Positions 16,256-24,290 of a stretch of 64,000 bases of DNA are shown piece by piece (positions within the stretch are counted from its first letter, which is position 1; every line of letters begins with the position of its first letter). Source of the DNA: Opitutaceae bacterium (GTDB lineage: Bacteria; Verrucomicrobiota; Verrucomicrobiia; Opitutales; Opitutaceae); contig JAEUGW010000054.1 of NCBI GenBank assembly GCA_016795565.1, positions 62,001-126,000 on the forward strand, given 5' to 3'. The notes beneath the pieces are model-generated. The model was not told the DNA's origin. It searched no databases and worked only from the letters and a program-made list of their open reading frames with translations. A program made the translations under genes and the position numbers.

Positions 16256-17328
16256 AGAAGCAACTCGCCAGGGTCCGGAACCAGATCGACGCGCTCGACC
16301 GCGAGATTGTCGAGCGGCTCAACACCCGCTTGAAGTGCGCCCAGCAGATCGGTGAGATCAAGCGCGGCGCGAAGACCCGCATCTACGTGGCCGAGCGCGA
16401 GGCCGATGTGCTGCGCCGCGTGTCCGCCGCGAACCGCGGCCCGCTCAAGCCCGCCGCCCTCCAGGCCATCTACCGCGAGATCATGTCGGCGGCGCTGGCC
16501 CTGGAGAAACCCCTCTGCGTGGCCTACCTCGGGCCCGAGGCCACCAACACCCACGCCGCCGCCCTCCGCAAGTTCGGCTCGAGCGTGGACTACCGGCCGA
16601 TGGCGACCATCGCCGATATCTTCACCGCCGTCGAGAAGGGCGAGGCCGATTATGGCGTCGTGCCGGTCGAGAACTCCACCGAGGGCGCCGTGCGCGATTC
16701 CCTCGACCTGTTTGTCGAGACGCCGCTCAAGATCGTCGCGGAACTCCACCAGGAGATTGAGCACACGCTGCTCTCCCGCAGCCCGCTGGCGAAGATCAAG
16801 AAGGTCTATTCCAAGGACCAGGCCCTGGCCCAGTGCCGCCGCTGGCTGCAGCGCAACCTGCCGCACGCCCGGCTGGTGGATGTGGACAGCACCGCGCTCG
16901 GCGTGCAGGTCGCCGCCCGGGAGAAGGGTGCCGCCGCCATCGCGCCCCGCCTCGCCGGCGAGCGCTACGGCGTGCCGGTGGCCGCCACGCACATCCAGGA
17001 TCTCAAGAACAACACCTCGCGCTTCGTCTTCCTCGGCCGCGAGGCCTCGGGCTCGGCCGGCAGCGGCCACGACAAGACGAGCCTCCTCGTCTCGCTCCAC
17101 CACGAGCCCGGCGCGCTGCTGCACGCGTTGCAGCCGTTCAACCGCCGCAAGCTGAACCTCACGCGCATCGAGTCGCGCCCGAGCCGGCTGAAGCCGTGGG
17201 ACTACATCTTCTTCCTCGACGTCAAGGGGCACTACGAGGACCCGCAGATGCAGGCCGCGCTCAAGGAGCTCAGCCGGAAATGCCCGCTCGTGAAGTGGCT
17301 CGGCAGCTATCCGGTGGCAAAGAAGTGA
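16252..17328 (+). CDS. pheA: Bifunctional chorismate mutase/prephenate dehydratase (P-protein)
   Basis: Domains in order: AroQ-type chorismate mutase (residues 1-88, with RNQIDALDREIVERLNTR and the IYVAEREADVLRR helix), prephenate dehydratase (from YLGPEATNTHAAA to about 270, with VPVENSTEGAV and NNTSRFVFLG), and a C-terminal ACT domain with PGALLHAL and ESRPSR, the phenylalanine-binding site for feedback inhibition. The enzyme turns chorismate to prephenate and then phenylpyruvate, the Phe precursor. It shares the attenuator-controlled transcript with the DAHP synthase, so Phe controls both expression and activity. Confidence 0.96.
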   Translation: MKKQLARVRNQIDALDREIVERLNTRLKCAQQIGEIKRGAKTRIYVAEREADVLRRVSAANRGPLKPAALQAIYREIMSAALALEKPLCVAYLGPEATNTHAAALRKFGSSVDYRPMATIADIFTAVEKGEADYGVVPVENSTEGAVRDSLDLFVETPLKIVAELHQEIEHTLLSRSPLAKIKKVYSKDQALAQCRRWLQRNLPHARLVDVDSTALGVQVAAREKGAAAIAPRLAGERYGVPVAATHIQDLKNNTSRFVFLGREASGSAGSGHDKTSLLVSLHHEPGALLHALQPFNRRKLNLTRIESRPSRLKPWDYIFFLDVKGHYEDPQMQAALKELSRKCPLVKWLGSYPVAKK

Positions 17329-17341
17329 CCATCGAATGATT

Positions 17342-17434
17342 GTCATCCTGCGCGCAGCGGAGGATCCAGTGGGAAGTTATGCGTGGCATCGGGTGCGCAT
17401 GTTCTGATGGATTCTTCGCTGCGCTCAGAATGAC
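17342..17434. repeat. Dispersed-type inverted repeat, 93 bases
   Basis: Two 26-base arms begin GTCATCCTGCGCGCAGCGG (17342 onward) and end GCTGCGCTCAGAATGAC (to 17434), with few mismatches, around a 41-base loop. It sits between pheA and glgA, has no coding content and looks like a REP/BIME-type element. It may fold in the pheA transcript as a 3' structure. Confidence 0.7.
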
Positions 17435-17487
17435 GGGGCTGGTAATTTAGACTCGTCCGCCCCGGAGGCTTCGGGTTTCCTGCCCAC

Positions 17488-18966
17488 GTGAGCGCGCTGA
17501 AAATCCTTTTCGTCAGCCCCGAGGTGGAGCCGTTCGTCAAGGTCGGCGGCCTGGCCGACATGGTCGGCGCGCTGCCCAAGGAACTCGCCCAGCTCGGCCA
17601 CGAGGTGCGCATCGTCTGCCCCGCCTACGGCTCGGTGAAGCGGGTGGGCGAGTGGCGTGCGCTGGCCGCGCCGCTCGGCGTGGACGTCGGCCCGGTCACG
17701 CAATGGGCGCGCACCTGGGAGACCGTGCTGCCGGACACGGCCGTGCCGGTGTATTTCCTGGAGAACCACGATCATTTCGCCCGGCCGGAGGTTTACACCG
17801 GGCCCTGGGGCGCCTGCGACGACAACGATCGTCGCTTTGCCTTCCTGTGCCGCGGCGCGCTGGCGCTGTGCCAGCAGCTGGACTGGGTGCCCGACGTCAT
17901 CCACGGCCACGACTGGACCACCGGCCTGCTGCCGGTGATGCTGAATACCACGCTGCGCGACACGCCGCTCGGCCGCGCGGCGACGGTCTTCACCATTCAC
18001 AACCTCGAGCACCAGGGCTACGCGCCGGCCCGCGTGGTGGATTATGCACGCCTGCCCTGGGGCGAGTTTCACCGCGACGGCATCGAGGCCGGCGGCATGG
18101 TCAACCTGCTGAAGGCCGGGCTCTACCACGCCACCAAGCTCACCACGGTGAGCCCCACCTACGCGCGGGAGATCCTGACGGCGGAGGGCGGCTTCGGACT
18201 GGAGGGCGTGTTGCGTTTCCGCGCGGGCGACCTCGTGGGCATCCTCAACGGCATCGACGCCGACTCGTGGGATCCGGCGCACGACCGGACGCTGCCGGCG
18301 AACTACTCCGCCACCGACCTGCGGGGCAAGGCGCGGTGCAAGGCGGCCCTGCAACGGCATTTTCAGCTGGAGGAAAATCCGGTCGTGCCGCTCTTCGGCG
18401 TGGTGTCGCGGCTGGTGGCGCAGAAGGGTCTCGATCTGCTCGCCGAGGTGCTGCCGGCCGTGATGGAGCGGATGGCGATCCAGCTGGTGCTGCTCGGCAG
18501 CGGCGACGGGCGGCTGGAAAACACCTTCACGTGGGCGGCGCAGGCCTACCGCGGGCGCTGCGGGGCGCAGATCGGCTTCGATGGCAAGCTGGCGCGGCTC
18601 ATCCAGGCCGGCAGCGACTGCTTCGTCATGCCGAGCCGGGCCGAGCCCTGCGGGCTCACCCAGATGTATGCCATGCGTTATGGCACGCTGCCCCTGGTGC
18701 GCGCCACCGGCGGGCTGGTGGACACGGTGGAGAATTTCGCGGAAGGGCAGGCGCGGGGCACGGGCTTCGTCTTCCATGCCCCCACGGCCGGCGCGCTGGC
18801 CGACACGCTCGGCTGGGTCTGTGCCACCTACTACGATCGCCCGCAGGAATTCGCCGGGTTGCAGCAACGCGCGATGGCGCAGGACTTTTCGTGGAGCCGG
18901 AGCGCCGCGCGCTACGTGGACCTCTACCGCTGGGCAGTCGAGGCGCGAACCGGCGCGCCGGCCTAG
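17488..18966 (+). CDS. glgA: Glycogen synthase, ADP-glucose dependent
   Basis: This GT5 enzyme elongates alpha-1,4-glucan from ADP-glucose. It is 492 residues long from a GTG start. The N-terminal domain begins with the substrate loop KVGGLADMVGALPKEL (residues 14-29) and holds HGHDWTTGLLPV. The C-terminal GT-B half has VSRLVAQKGLDLL and the EPCGLTQMYAMRYGTLPLVR motif with the catalytic Glu. It is followed directly by a convergent small membrane gene whose stop overlaps by 4 bases. No glgB, glgC or glgP lies nearby. Confidence 0.95.
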   Translation: MSALKILFVSPEVEPFVKVGGLADMVGALPKELAQLGHEVRIVCPAYGSVKRVGEWRALAAPLGVDVGPVTQWARTWETVLPDTAVPVYFLENHDHFARPEVYTGPWGACDDNDRRFAFLCRGALALCQQLDWVPDVIHGHDWTTGLLPVMLNTTLRDTPLGRAATVFTIHNLEHQGYAPARVVDYARLPWGEFHRDGIEAGGMVNLLKAGLYHATKLTTVSPTYAREILTAEGGFGLEGVLRFRAGDLVGILNGIDADSWDPAHDRTLPANYSATDLRGKARCKAALQRHFQLEENPVVPLFGVVSRLVAQKGLDLLAEVLPAVMERMAIQLVLLGSGDGRLENTFTWAAQAYRGRCGAQIGFDGKLARLIQAGSDCFVMPSRAEPCGLTQMYAMRYGTLPLVRATGGLVDTVENFAEGQARGTGFVFHAPTAGALADTLGWVCATYYDRPQEFAGLQQRAMAQDFSWSRSAARYVDLYRWAVEARTGAPA

Positions 18967-19394
18967 TAACGGTCCATCACCTGCCACATGACCCAGGTGA
19001 GGCCGACGTTGAAGAGGATCACCCCGCCCAGGCCGAAAATGGCGGTGATGGCATTGGCACCGAGCACGGCCACGGTGCCGACGATGAGAATGTTGCCCCC
19101 GACGAGCATCAGCCAGTAGTCGCGCTTGCGCCGGAATTTGACCTCCCGGATTTCAATTTCGTTCAAACCGCGTTGCTTTTCGACGGCGCGGTTGTGTTGG
19201 AGCGCGGTGTAAACGTCATTGGGGTCGCCCGCCTTCGGACCGGTGGCGCCCTTGGGCGATTTCACCACCGGCCCGGCCATGATGGCCATCTCCTTGGCCG
19301 TGGGCGGCGCGTCCGCCTTGCCCGTGGCGTTGTCGCGCTTGAATTCCCGTTCCTTGAAACCGTAGGTCTTGGGCGGCGGGTCGTCGGGCTCCAT
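18963..19394 (-). CDS. Hypothetical protein with two C-terminal membrane helices
   Basis: The 143-residue protein has a charged, low-complexity N-terminal half rich in Pro, Lys and Asp (MEPDDPPPKTYGFKERE), then RGLNEIEIREVKFRRKRDYW, then two hydrophobic helices (LMLVGGNILIVGTVAVLGA and ITAIFGLGGVILFNVGLTW) and a short tail WQVMDRY. It is not recognised as a named family. The positive stretch before helix 1 predicts both ends in the cytoplasm. It lies 35 bases after the bshA stop when read along the minus strand. Confidence 0.7.
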   Translation of the reverse strand: MEPDDPPPKTYGFKEREFKRDNATGKADAPPTAKEMAIMAGPVVKSPKGATGPKAGDPNDVYTALQHNRAVEKQRGLNEIEIREVKFRRKRDYWLMLVGGNILIVGTVAVLGANAITAIFGLGGVILFNVGLTWVMWQVMDRY

Positions 19395-19429
19395 GGGGGA
19401 AGACTGGCTGGTCGGCGGTGGCGGCTCGA

Positions 19430-20563
19430 CTAAATTCCACCCACCCGCCGGTAAAGCGCCTCGTAGCGCGGGACGATGGCGGCGGCGGAGAATTTTTCAC
19501 GGGCGCGCTGCTGCGCGGCACGGCCAAGCGCAGTGCGGCGGACGGGGTCACGCAGCAGCGTCTCGATGCCGTCCGCCAGGGCGGTGGTGTCGCCGAATGG
19601 CGCAAGCAGGCCGGTCTCGCCGGAAACCGTGACCTCGGGAATGCCGCCGACGGCGAAGGCGGCGCTCGGGCAGCCGGCGCACATGAGCTCGAGGATGCTC
19701 AGGCAAAAGCTCTCCACCTCCGAGGTGAACAGGCCGAGGTCGGCCGCCGCGAGGTAGCACTCGATGTCGGTGACCTTCTCGCGCACGATGAGTCGGTCGG
19801 CCACGCCGAGGCGCTTGGCCGCGGCGAGCAGCGGGGCCGGGTCGGCCCCGGCGAGCACGACGAGCCTGAAGGGCAGGCGCGGTTTCAGCTTCGCCACGGT
19901 GTCGAGCAGCAGGTCGGTGCGCTTGAGCGGGCGCAGGTTCGAGAGGTGCAGCAGCATCGCCTCGCCGTCGGCGAGGCCGAGTTCGCGGCGGATCTCATCG
20001 CGGCAGCGGGCCGTCGCGTGCGGCTCGAAGAAATTGGGGATGACCTCGATGGGCCTTTGCACGCCGAGCAGGCGGACGGTTTCGCCGCGCATGAACTCGG
20101 AGACGGTGGTGATGGCGTCGGAATGCTCGAGGGCGTGCCGGATGGCCGGGCCGTAGCCGGGGTCGCGGCCGAGCAGGGTCGTGTCGGTGCCGTGCAGGGT
20201 GGTGATGATGCGCAGGCGGCGCTCCTCGCGCAGCATGGCGCGGGCAAGGATGGCGGCCGTGGCGTGCGGCACGGCGTAGTGGACGTGCAGGACGTCGAGC
20301 CCGTGCCCGCGGCTGACCTCGGCCATCTTCACCGAGAGCGGCAGAGTGTAGTCGGGATACTTGAACAGGTCGTAGCTGTTGACCGCGACCGGGTGGAAGA
20401 ACACGCGCGGGCCGACGGGCAGGCGGAACGGCGCCTCGTAGCTGATGAAGTGGATCTCGTGGCCGCGCTTGGCGAGTTCCTCGCCGAGTTCCGAGGCGAG
20501 GATGCCGCTGCCGCCGACGGAGGGGTAGCAGGTGATGCCGATCTTGAGCGGACGGTCAGGCAT
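19430..20563 (-). CDS. bshA: N-acetyl-alpha-D-glucosaminyl L-malate synthase
   Basis: This 377-residue GT4 enzyme starts with KIGITCYPSVGGSGILASELG, the BshA N-terminal signature. It continues with HVHYAVPHA, THGTDTTLLG and the C-terminal NFFEPHA, HLSNLRPLKR and SEVESFCLSILELMCAG donor-binding motif. BshA joins UDP-GlcNAc and L-malate, the first bacillithiol step. It is the last gene of a minus-strand run that also carries the BshB deacetylase 101 bases upstream, which supports the specific assignment over a generic GT4 call. Confidence 0.93.
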   Translation of the reverse strand: MPDRPLKIGITCYPSVGGSGILASELGEELAKRGHEIHFISYEAPFRLPVGPRVFFHPVAVNSYDLFKYPDYTLPLSVKMAEVSRGHGLDVLHVHYAVPHATAAILARAMLREERRLRIITTLHGTDTTLLGRDPGYGPAIRHALEHSDAITTVSEFMRGETVRLLGVQRPIEVIPNFFEPHATARCRDEIRRELGLADGEAMLLHLSNLRPLKRTDLLLDTVAKLKPRLPFRLVVLAGADPAPLLAAAKRLGVADRLIVREKVTDIECYLAAADLGLFTSEVESFCLSILELMCAGCPSAAFAVGGIPEVTVSGETGLLAPFGDTTALADGIETLLRDPVRRTALGRAAQQRAREKFSAAAIVPRYEALYRRVGGI

Positions 20564-20579
20564 TTTGGAAATCTATTTC

Positions 20580-20641
20580 AACGCGGAGCTCGCGGAGAAC
20601 ACGGAGGAAATGGCTGGGGCCCCCTTCGCGTCCTCCGCGTT
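20580..20641. repeat. Inverted repeat between bshB and bshA
   Basis: AACGCGGAG (20580-20588) and CTCCGCGTT (20633-20641) form the ends of an imperfect palindrome of about 62 bases. The interior also has GGAGAACACGGAGG opposing CCTTCGCGTCC. It may be one more member of the short intergenic repeats seen in this window. Confidence 0.45.
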
Positions 20642-20664
20642 CCAGTTTTTTGATGAATTCACAT

Positions 20665-21393
20665 TCAGAACCTGCGGGCACCGCGGCCAAGCGCGGCGAG
20701 TGAATCGAAGACCAGCGGGTCGTTCGGCCAGAGAGCCTGCGCATGGGCCACGCCGGCGTCGAGGCCGAGCACGCGGGCCCGGGCCAGCTGCAGCTCCACG
20801 TAGTTGCGCGTCTTCATTTGCGAGGCGTGCGCCTCCATGGCCTTGGTCCAGGTGGCGACGATCCCCGGCGCGGAGATATCGATGAGGATCGGCGCTGCGG
20901 GCGGCTGGCTGCCGGGGCTGAGCGCGTAGAAAAGCAACTGGCCGACGGCGTGCGGCGCGTGGCGCTTGAGTGCCCGCAGGCCGCCGTAGCGGGCGAGGCG
21001 GGTGGCATCGCGCACGAGCGTGCCCAGCCGCCAGTGGTCCGGGTGCTGGTTGGGCTCGGTCGTCGGCGCGAGCACGATGCCCGGCCGGAGCCGGCGGATG
21101 ATGGCGGCGAGTTTCAGGGCATGGGCGGACTTGAGTTCGAGGCGGGCATCGCCGTCGAGGGCGAGGAACTCGACGGTGGTGCCGAGGATCCTCGCGGCGG
21201 CCCTGGCCTCGCGGGTGCGGATGGCCGGCGTGCCATTCGTGCCGGCCTCGCCGCGCGAGCAGACGACAAAATGGATGCGCCGGCCGGCGCGAGTCTCGCG
21301 GGCGATGATGCCGCCGGCCCCAAACTCGATGTCGTCGGGATGCGCCCCGAAGGCGAGAAGAGGCGGGAGGTTCAGGGCAACGGCTTTGGACAT
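20665..21393 (-). CDS. bshB1: Bacillithiol deacetylase BshB1 (PIG-L/LmbE family)
   Basis: This 242-residue zinc deacetylase has FGAHPDDIEFGAGG near residue 16 and the second metal motif NQHPDHWRLG near residue 118, with CSRGEAGTNGTP between them, all typical of BshB1. It removes the acetyl group from GlcNAc-malate to give GlcN-malate. The ATG at 21393 is used; a TTG two codons upstream is the alternative. The neighbouring BshA and BshC-like genes place it in bacillithiol synthesis. Confidence 0.92.
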   Translation of the reverse strand: MSKAVALNLPPLLAFGAHPDDIEFGAGGIIARETRAGRRIHFVVCSRGEAGTNGTPAIRTREARAAARILGTTVEFLALDGDARLELKSAHALKLAAIIRRLRPGIVLAPTTEPNQHPDHWRLGTLVRDATRLARYGGLRALKRHAPHAVGQLLFYALSPGSQPPAAPILIDISAPGIVATWTKAMEAHASQMKTRNYVELQLARARVLGLDAGVAHAQALWPNDPLVFDSLAALGRGARRF

Positions 21394-21449
21394 GAGCAAA
21401 AGGAGCGAGCGGGTTGGTAGTTTAATAGACTACCAAGGGTCGGGGTGAC

Positions 21450-22220
21450 TCAGGCGTCGGTGTAGGCTTCGTCGGAGCGGTCGATGGGGTCGCGGGGGAC
21501 AAAGGTGATCTCGGGGGCGTCGGCGGGGTTGAGGTAGGCTTGCTCGCCGGCGCCGCAGACATAGTGCGTGCAGTGAAGCACGGATTGCATCCAACGCAAC
21601 CGGCTATCGCGGGTCGGGCTGACCTGTTCCTTGGTGAAGGCCACGGGGGGCAGGTCGAGGTAGCGGTCGCCGCCCTCGTGGAGCTTGAGGGCACCGTTGA
21701 TGGACCGGGCGCGGACGATCTCGCCCTCGTGCGGCACGTCCACGAAGAAGTCGGTGATGGCGCACGCGGCGCGGCGCACGGCGGGGTCGCCGGAGCGGAC
21801 AACGCGGATGCCGTCGAGCAGGCCCAGGGCGCGATACATCTCCAGGCAGAAGTCGGCGGCGTTGGCGGCGGCGATTTGCTTGAACAGCGCGACATGGCGG
21901 GGCTCGACGAAGTTGGGGAGCTGGCGGGCGGTGTTGGCCTGCCAGTCGGCAGGGAGGCGCTTGAGGAAGAGCGGGGAGAACTTCCGCTGGAGCTTGCTGA
22001 CGAAGCTGAAGTTGAAGACCTGCGGCTCGCCGGTCTGACGGTGACGCAGGATGGTCTGGGTCTCGCGGGCGTCGTGGTCGCTGTCGTGGAGGAAGAACAC
22101 GATCTCGCCGCCGATCTCCGCCTGGAGGCGGCGGGCGGTCACGAACTTGGCCTGAAGGAAGCGGCGCGGGAAGAATCCGCAGGGCTGCTGGCCGAAACAG
22201 ATGACGGGGGCGGGGGACAA
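21450..22220 (-). CDS. Putative compact BshC-like protein of the bacillithiol locus
   Basis: This 256-residue soluble protein begins VICFGQQPCGFFPRRFLQAKFV, then EIVFFLHDSDHDARET near residue 45. A GQQ loop followed by an (E/S)DHD motif is the active-site pattern I know from BshC, which adds cysteine to GlcN-malate, but BshC is about 540 residues. The rest (HCTHYVCGAGEQAYLNP near the C-terminus) is not recognised. It lies 56 bases upstream of bshB1 in the same direction. The only usable start is TTG at 22220. Function as the Cys-adding enzyme is an inference from motif and context. Confidence 0.6.
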   Translation of the reverse strand: MSPAPVICFGQQPCGFFPRRFLQAKFVTARRLQAEIGGEIVFFLHDSDHDARETQTILRHRQTGEPQVFNFSFVSKLQRKFSPLFLKRLPADWQANTARQLPNFVEPRHVALFKQIAAANAADFCLEMYRALGLLDGIRVVRSGDPAVRRAACAITDFFVDVPHEGEIVRARSINGALKLHEGGDRYLDLPPVAFTKEQVSPTRDSRLRWMQSVLHCTHYVCGAGEQAYLNPADAPEITFVPRDPIDRSDEAYTDA

Positions 22221-22264
22221 GGGAAAGTGAGAGTGAAAGGGAGGGGGATTATCCCCGCCGGCTT

Positions 22265-22338
22265 GTCATCGCGAGGCGCGCACCGAGCGCCGTGGCGATC
22301 CAGCTGGATTGCTTCGTCGCTACGCTCCTCGCAATGAC
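22265..22338. repeat. GTCATCGCGAGG-type inverted repeat, copy 1
   Basis: The element begins GTCATCGCGAGGCGCG and ends CTCCTCGCAATGAC, with GTGGCGATCCAGCTGGATTG inside. The same ends and core occur at 24183-24267 and, shortened, at 36478-36513. It separates the symporter gene from the BshC-like gene and supplies the in-frame stop upstream of the latter. Confidence 0.8.
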
Positions 22339-22352
22339 GATGCAAAACAAAC

Positions 22353-24053
22353 TCATGTGGTGGCGGGCGGGCGGGCGGGCGAGAGCGCCTGGAACAGCAG
22401 GGCGAAGCCGATGCAGGCGGCGCAGCCGATCGGGTTGAGCCAGAGGTAGGCGACGGTGTCCTTGCCGTAGAAGAACAGCCCGAGCAGGAGCAGCTGGGTG
22501 GCGAGGGCCGCCCAGAAGACCGCCGTGCCGCCGACTTTTTTGAAGAAGAAGGCGACGAGAAAGACGCCGAGCAGCGGCGGGTAGAAGACGGACGCGATGA
22601 TGTTCAGCGCCTCGATGAGGTTCTCGGCGAAGCTCACATAGAGCGCGAAGCCGACGGCGAAGAGACCCCAGAACGCGGTGAACCATTTTGCGTTGCGGAC
22701 ATTGCGCGCCTCGTCGTGCGCCGCCAGCGGGCGGAAGGCGCGCCACAGGTCAATGGTGCTGGTGGTGCCGAGGGCGTTGAGCTCGCCGGCCTTCGAGGAC
22801 AGGGCCGAGGCGAACATCACGGCCACGAGCAGGCCCACGACGCCGTGCGGGAGCTGCGTGAGGATGAAGGTGATGAAGACGTAGTCGGAATCGCGGGTCT
22901 TCTTCGCCTCGGGGGCGGCGGCATAGAGCGTGTCGCGCGCCTGCTTGCGCAGGGTGTCGGAGGCCTTTTGCGCGGCCGCAAGCTCGGTGCGGGCGGCGGC
23001 CTCGGCGGTGATATCGCCGCCGGACTGGGCGGCGACCCAGGCGCGGATCTTCTCCTGCTTGGCAGCGTGGAGAACGGCGTGCTGTTCCTCCAGGGCGCGG
23101 AACTCCGCGCCGGCCGGGCCCTGCACCTGCCGCTGCCACGCGGACTGGTTGAACACCAGCGGGGTGTCCGGTTGGAACTGGTAGAAGACGAAAAGCAGTG
23201 CGCCGAGCATCACGATGAAGAATTGCATCGGGATCTTGAAGAGGGCGTTGAACATCAGGCCCAGGCGCCCTTCGCGGAGGGCGGCGCCGCCGATGTAGCG
23301 CTGCACCTGCGACTGGTCGGTGCCGAAATAGGAGAGCGAGAGGAAGAAGCCGCCCAGCAGCCCGCTCCAGAAGGTGTAGCGCAGCTGCGGGTCGGGCGTG
23401 AAGTCCACGGCGTGCAGCTTGCCCATGGCGCCGGCGATGTGCGTGGCATTGGCGGGCAGTTTCAGCAGCAGGATGACGAAGGCCGTGAGCATGCCGGCCC
23501 AGATGACGGCCATCTGCCATTTCTGCGTGAGGTTCACCGCCGCGCTGCCGCCGGTGACGGTGTAAACGATGGCCACGAGGCCGGTGAAGATGATGGTCAG
23601 GTCGAGCCGCCAGCCGAAGGCCGTCGAGAGGATGATGGCCGGCGCGTAGATCGTGACGCCGGCCTGGATGCCGCGCTGGAGCAGGAAGAGGCCCGCGCCG
23701 AGCAGCCGCGTCTTCGTGTCGAAACGCTGCCCGAGGTATTCGTAGGCGGTGTAAACGCCGAGCTTGCGGTAGATGGGCAGGAAGACGGCGCACACCAAAA
23801 TCAGCGCGAGCGGCAGGCCAAAATAATTCTGGATGAAGGCGATGCCGTTCTCGTAGGCCTGGCCGGGCAGCGAGAGGTAGGTGATGGTGCTCGCCTGGGT
23901 GGCCATGACCGAGAGGCCGATGGTGCCCCATTTGGTCGAGTGGTTGCCCTTCAGGTAGGTGTTGAGGTTGTCGGTGTGGCGCGTGCGCCACGTGCCGTAG
24001 GCGGCGATGCCGATGATCGTCCCGAGGAGCACGATCCAGTCGAGGGCGTTCAT
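22353..24053 (-). CDS. Sodium:solute symporter (SSS family)
   Basis: The 566-residue protein has about 13 membrane helices. The SSS core is seen in LSVMATQASTITYLSLPGQAYENG near residue 47 and the FGTDQSQVQRYIGG segment near residue 244. A hydrophilic, partly coiled-coil insert (about residues 300-385, EFRALEEQHAVLHAAKQEK) splits the helices. The substrate is not predictable. The start overlaps the stop of a 45-residue membrane gene by ATGA, so the two should be co-translated. Such symporters often neighbour PIG-L deacetylases, as here. Confidence 0.9.
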   Translation of the reverse strand: MNALDWIVLLGTIIGIAAYGTWRTRHTDNLNTYLKGNHSTKWGTIGLSVMATQASTITYLSLPGQAYENGIAFIQNYFGLPLALILVCAVFLPIYRKLGVYTAYEYLGQRFDTKTRLLGAGLFLLQRGIQAGVTIYAPAIILSTAFGWRLDLTIIFTGLVAIVYTVTGGSAAVNLTQKWQMAVIWAGMLTAFVILLLKLPANATHIAGAMGKLHAVDFTPDPQLRYTFWSGLLGGFFLSLSYFGTDQSQVQRYIGGAALREGRLGLMFNALFKIPMQFFIVMLGALLFVFYQFQPDTPLVFNQSAWQRQVQGPAGAEFRALEEQHAVLHAAKQEKIRAWVAAQSGGDITAEAAARTELAAAQKASDTLRKQARDTLYAAAPEAKKTRDSDYVFITFILTQLPHGVVGLLVAVMFASALSSKAGELNALGTTSTIDLWRAFRPLAAHDEARNVRNAKWFTAFWGLFAVGFALYVSFAENLIEALNIIASVFYPPLLGVFLVAFFFKKVGGTAVFWAALATQLLLLGLFFYGKDTVAYLWLNPIGCAACIGFALLFQALSPARPPATT

Positions 24054-24187
24054 GCGTAGAGACGCGCGAACAGCGTCAGCGCGAGGACCACCAGGAGAAA
24101 ACAGCCGAAGACAAACAGATAGACGCCGCGCCAGGTGCGGAAGCCGGGCACGCCGGGGGAATCGTCGTTATTTTCTTTTTTTGTCAT
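24050..24187 (-). CDS. Small single-pass membrane protein (45 residues)
   Basis: The frame reads ATG to TGA and encodes a polar N-terminus (MTKKENNDDSPGVPGFRTWR), one strong membrane helix (GVYLFVFGCFLLVVLALTLF) and the end ARLYA. The stop overlaps the symporter ATG (24050-24053), a coupling seen for accessory subunits. The positive-inside rule puts the N-terminus in the cytoplasm. Its ATG lies in the last bases of a dispersed repeat, so the repeat supplies the start and no Shine-Dalgarno is visible. Function is unknown; helping the symporter fold or work is a guess from coupling. Confidence 0.75.
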   Translation of the reverse strand: MTKKENNDDSPGVPGFRTWRGVYLFVFGCFLLVVLALTLFARLYA

Positions 24188-24267
24188 CGCGAGGACGGCG
24201 CAGCCGGCCGTGGCGATCCAGCTGCCCGACGCATGGATTGCTTCGTCGCTGCACTTCTCGCAATGAC
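24183..24267. repeat. GTCATCGCGAGG-type inverted repeat, copy 2
   Basis: This 85-base element begins GTCATCGCGAGGACGGCG and ends TTCTCGCAATGAC, with GTGGCGATCCAGCTG and GGATTGCTTCGTCGCT in common with copy 1. It sits between the PIG-L gene and the 45-residue gene and overlaps the first codons of the latter. Confidence 0.8.
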
Positions 24268-24290
24268 GGAAAGAGAATCAGGACGGTTGT

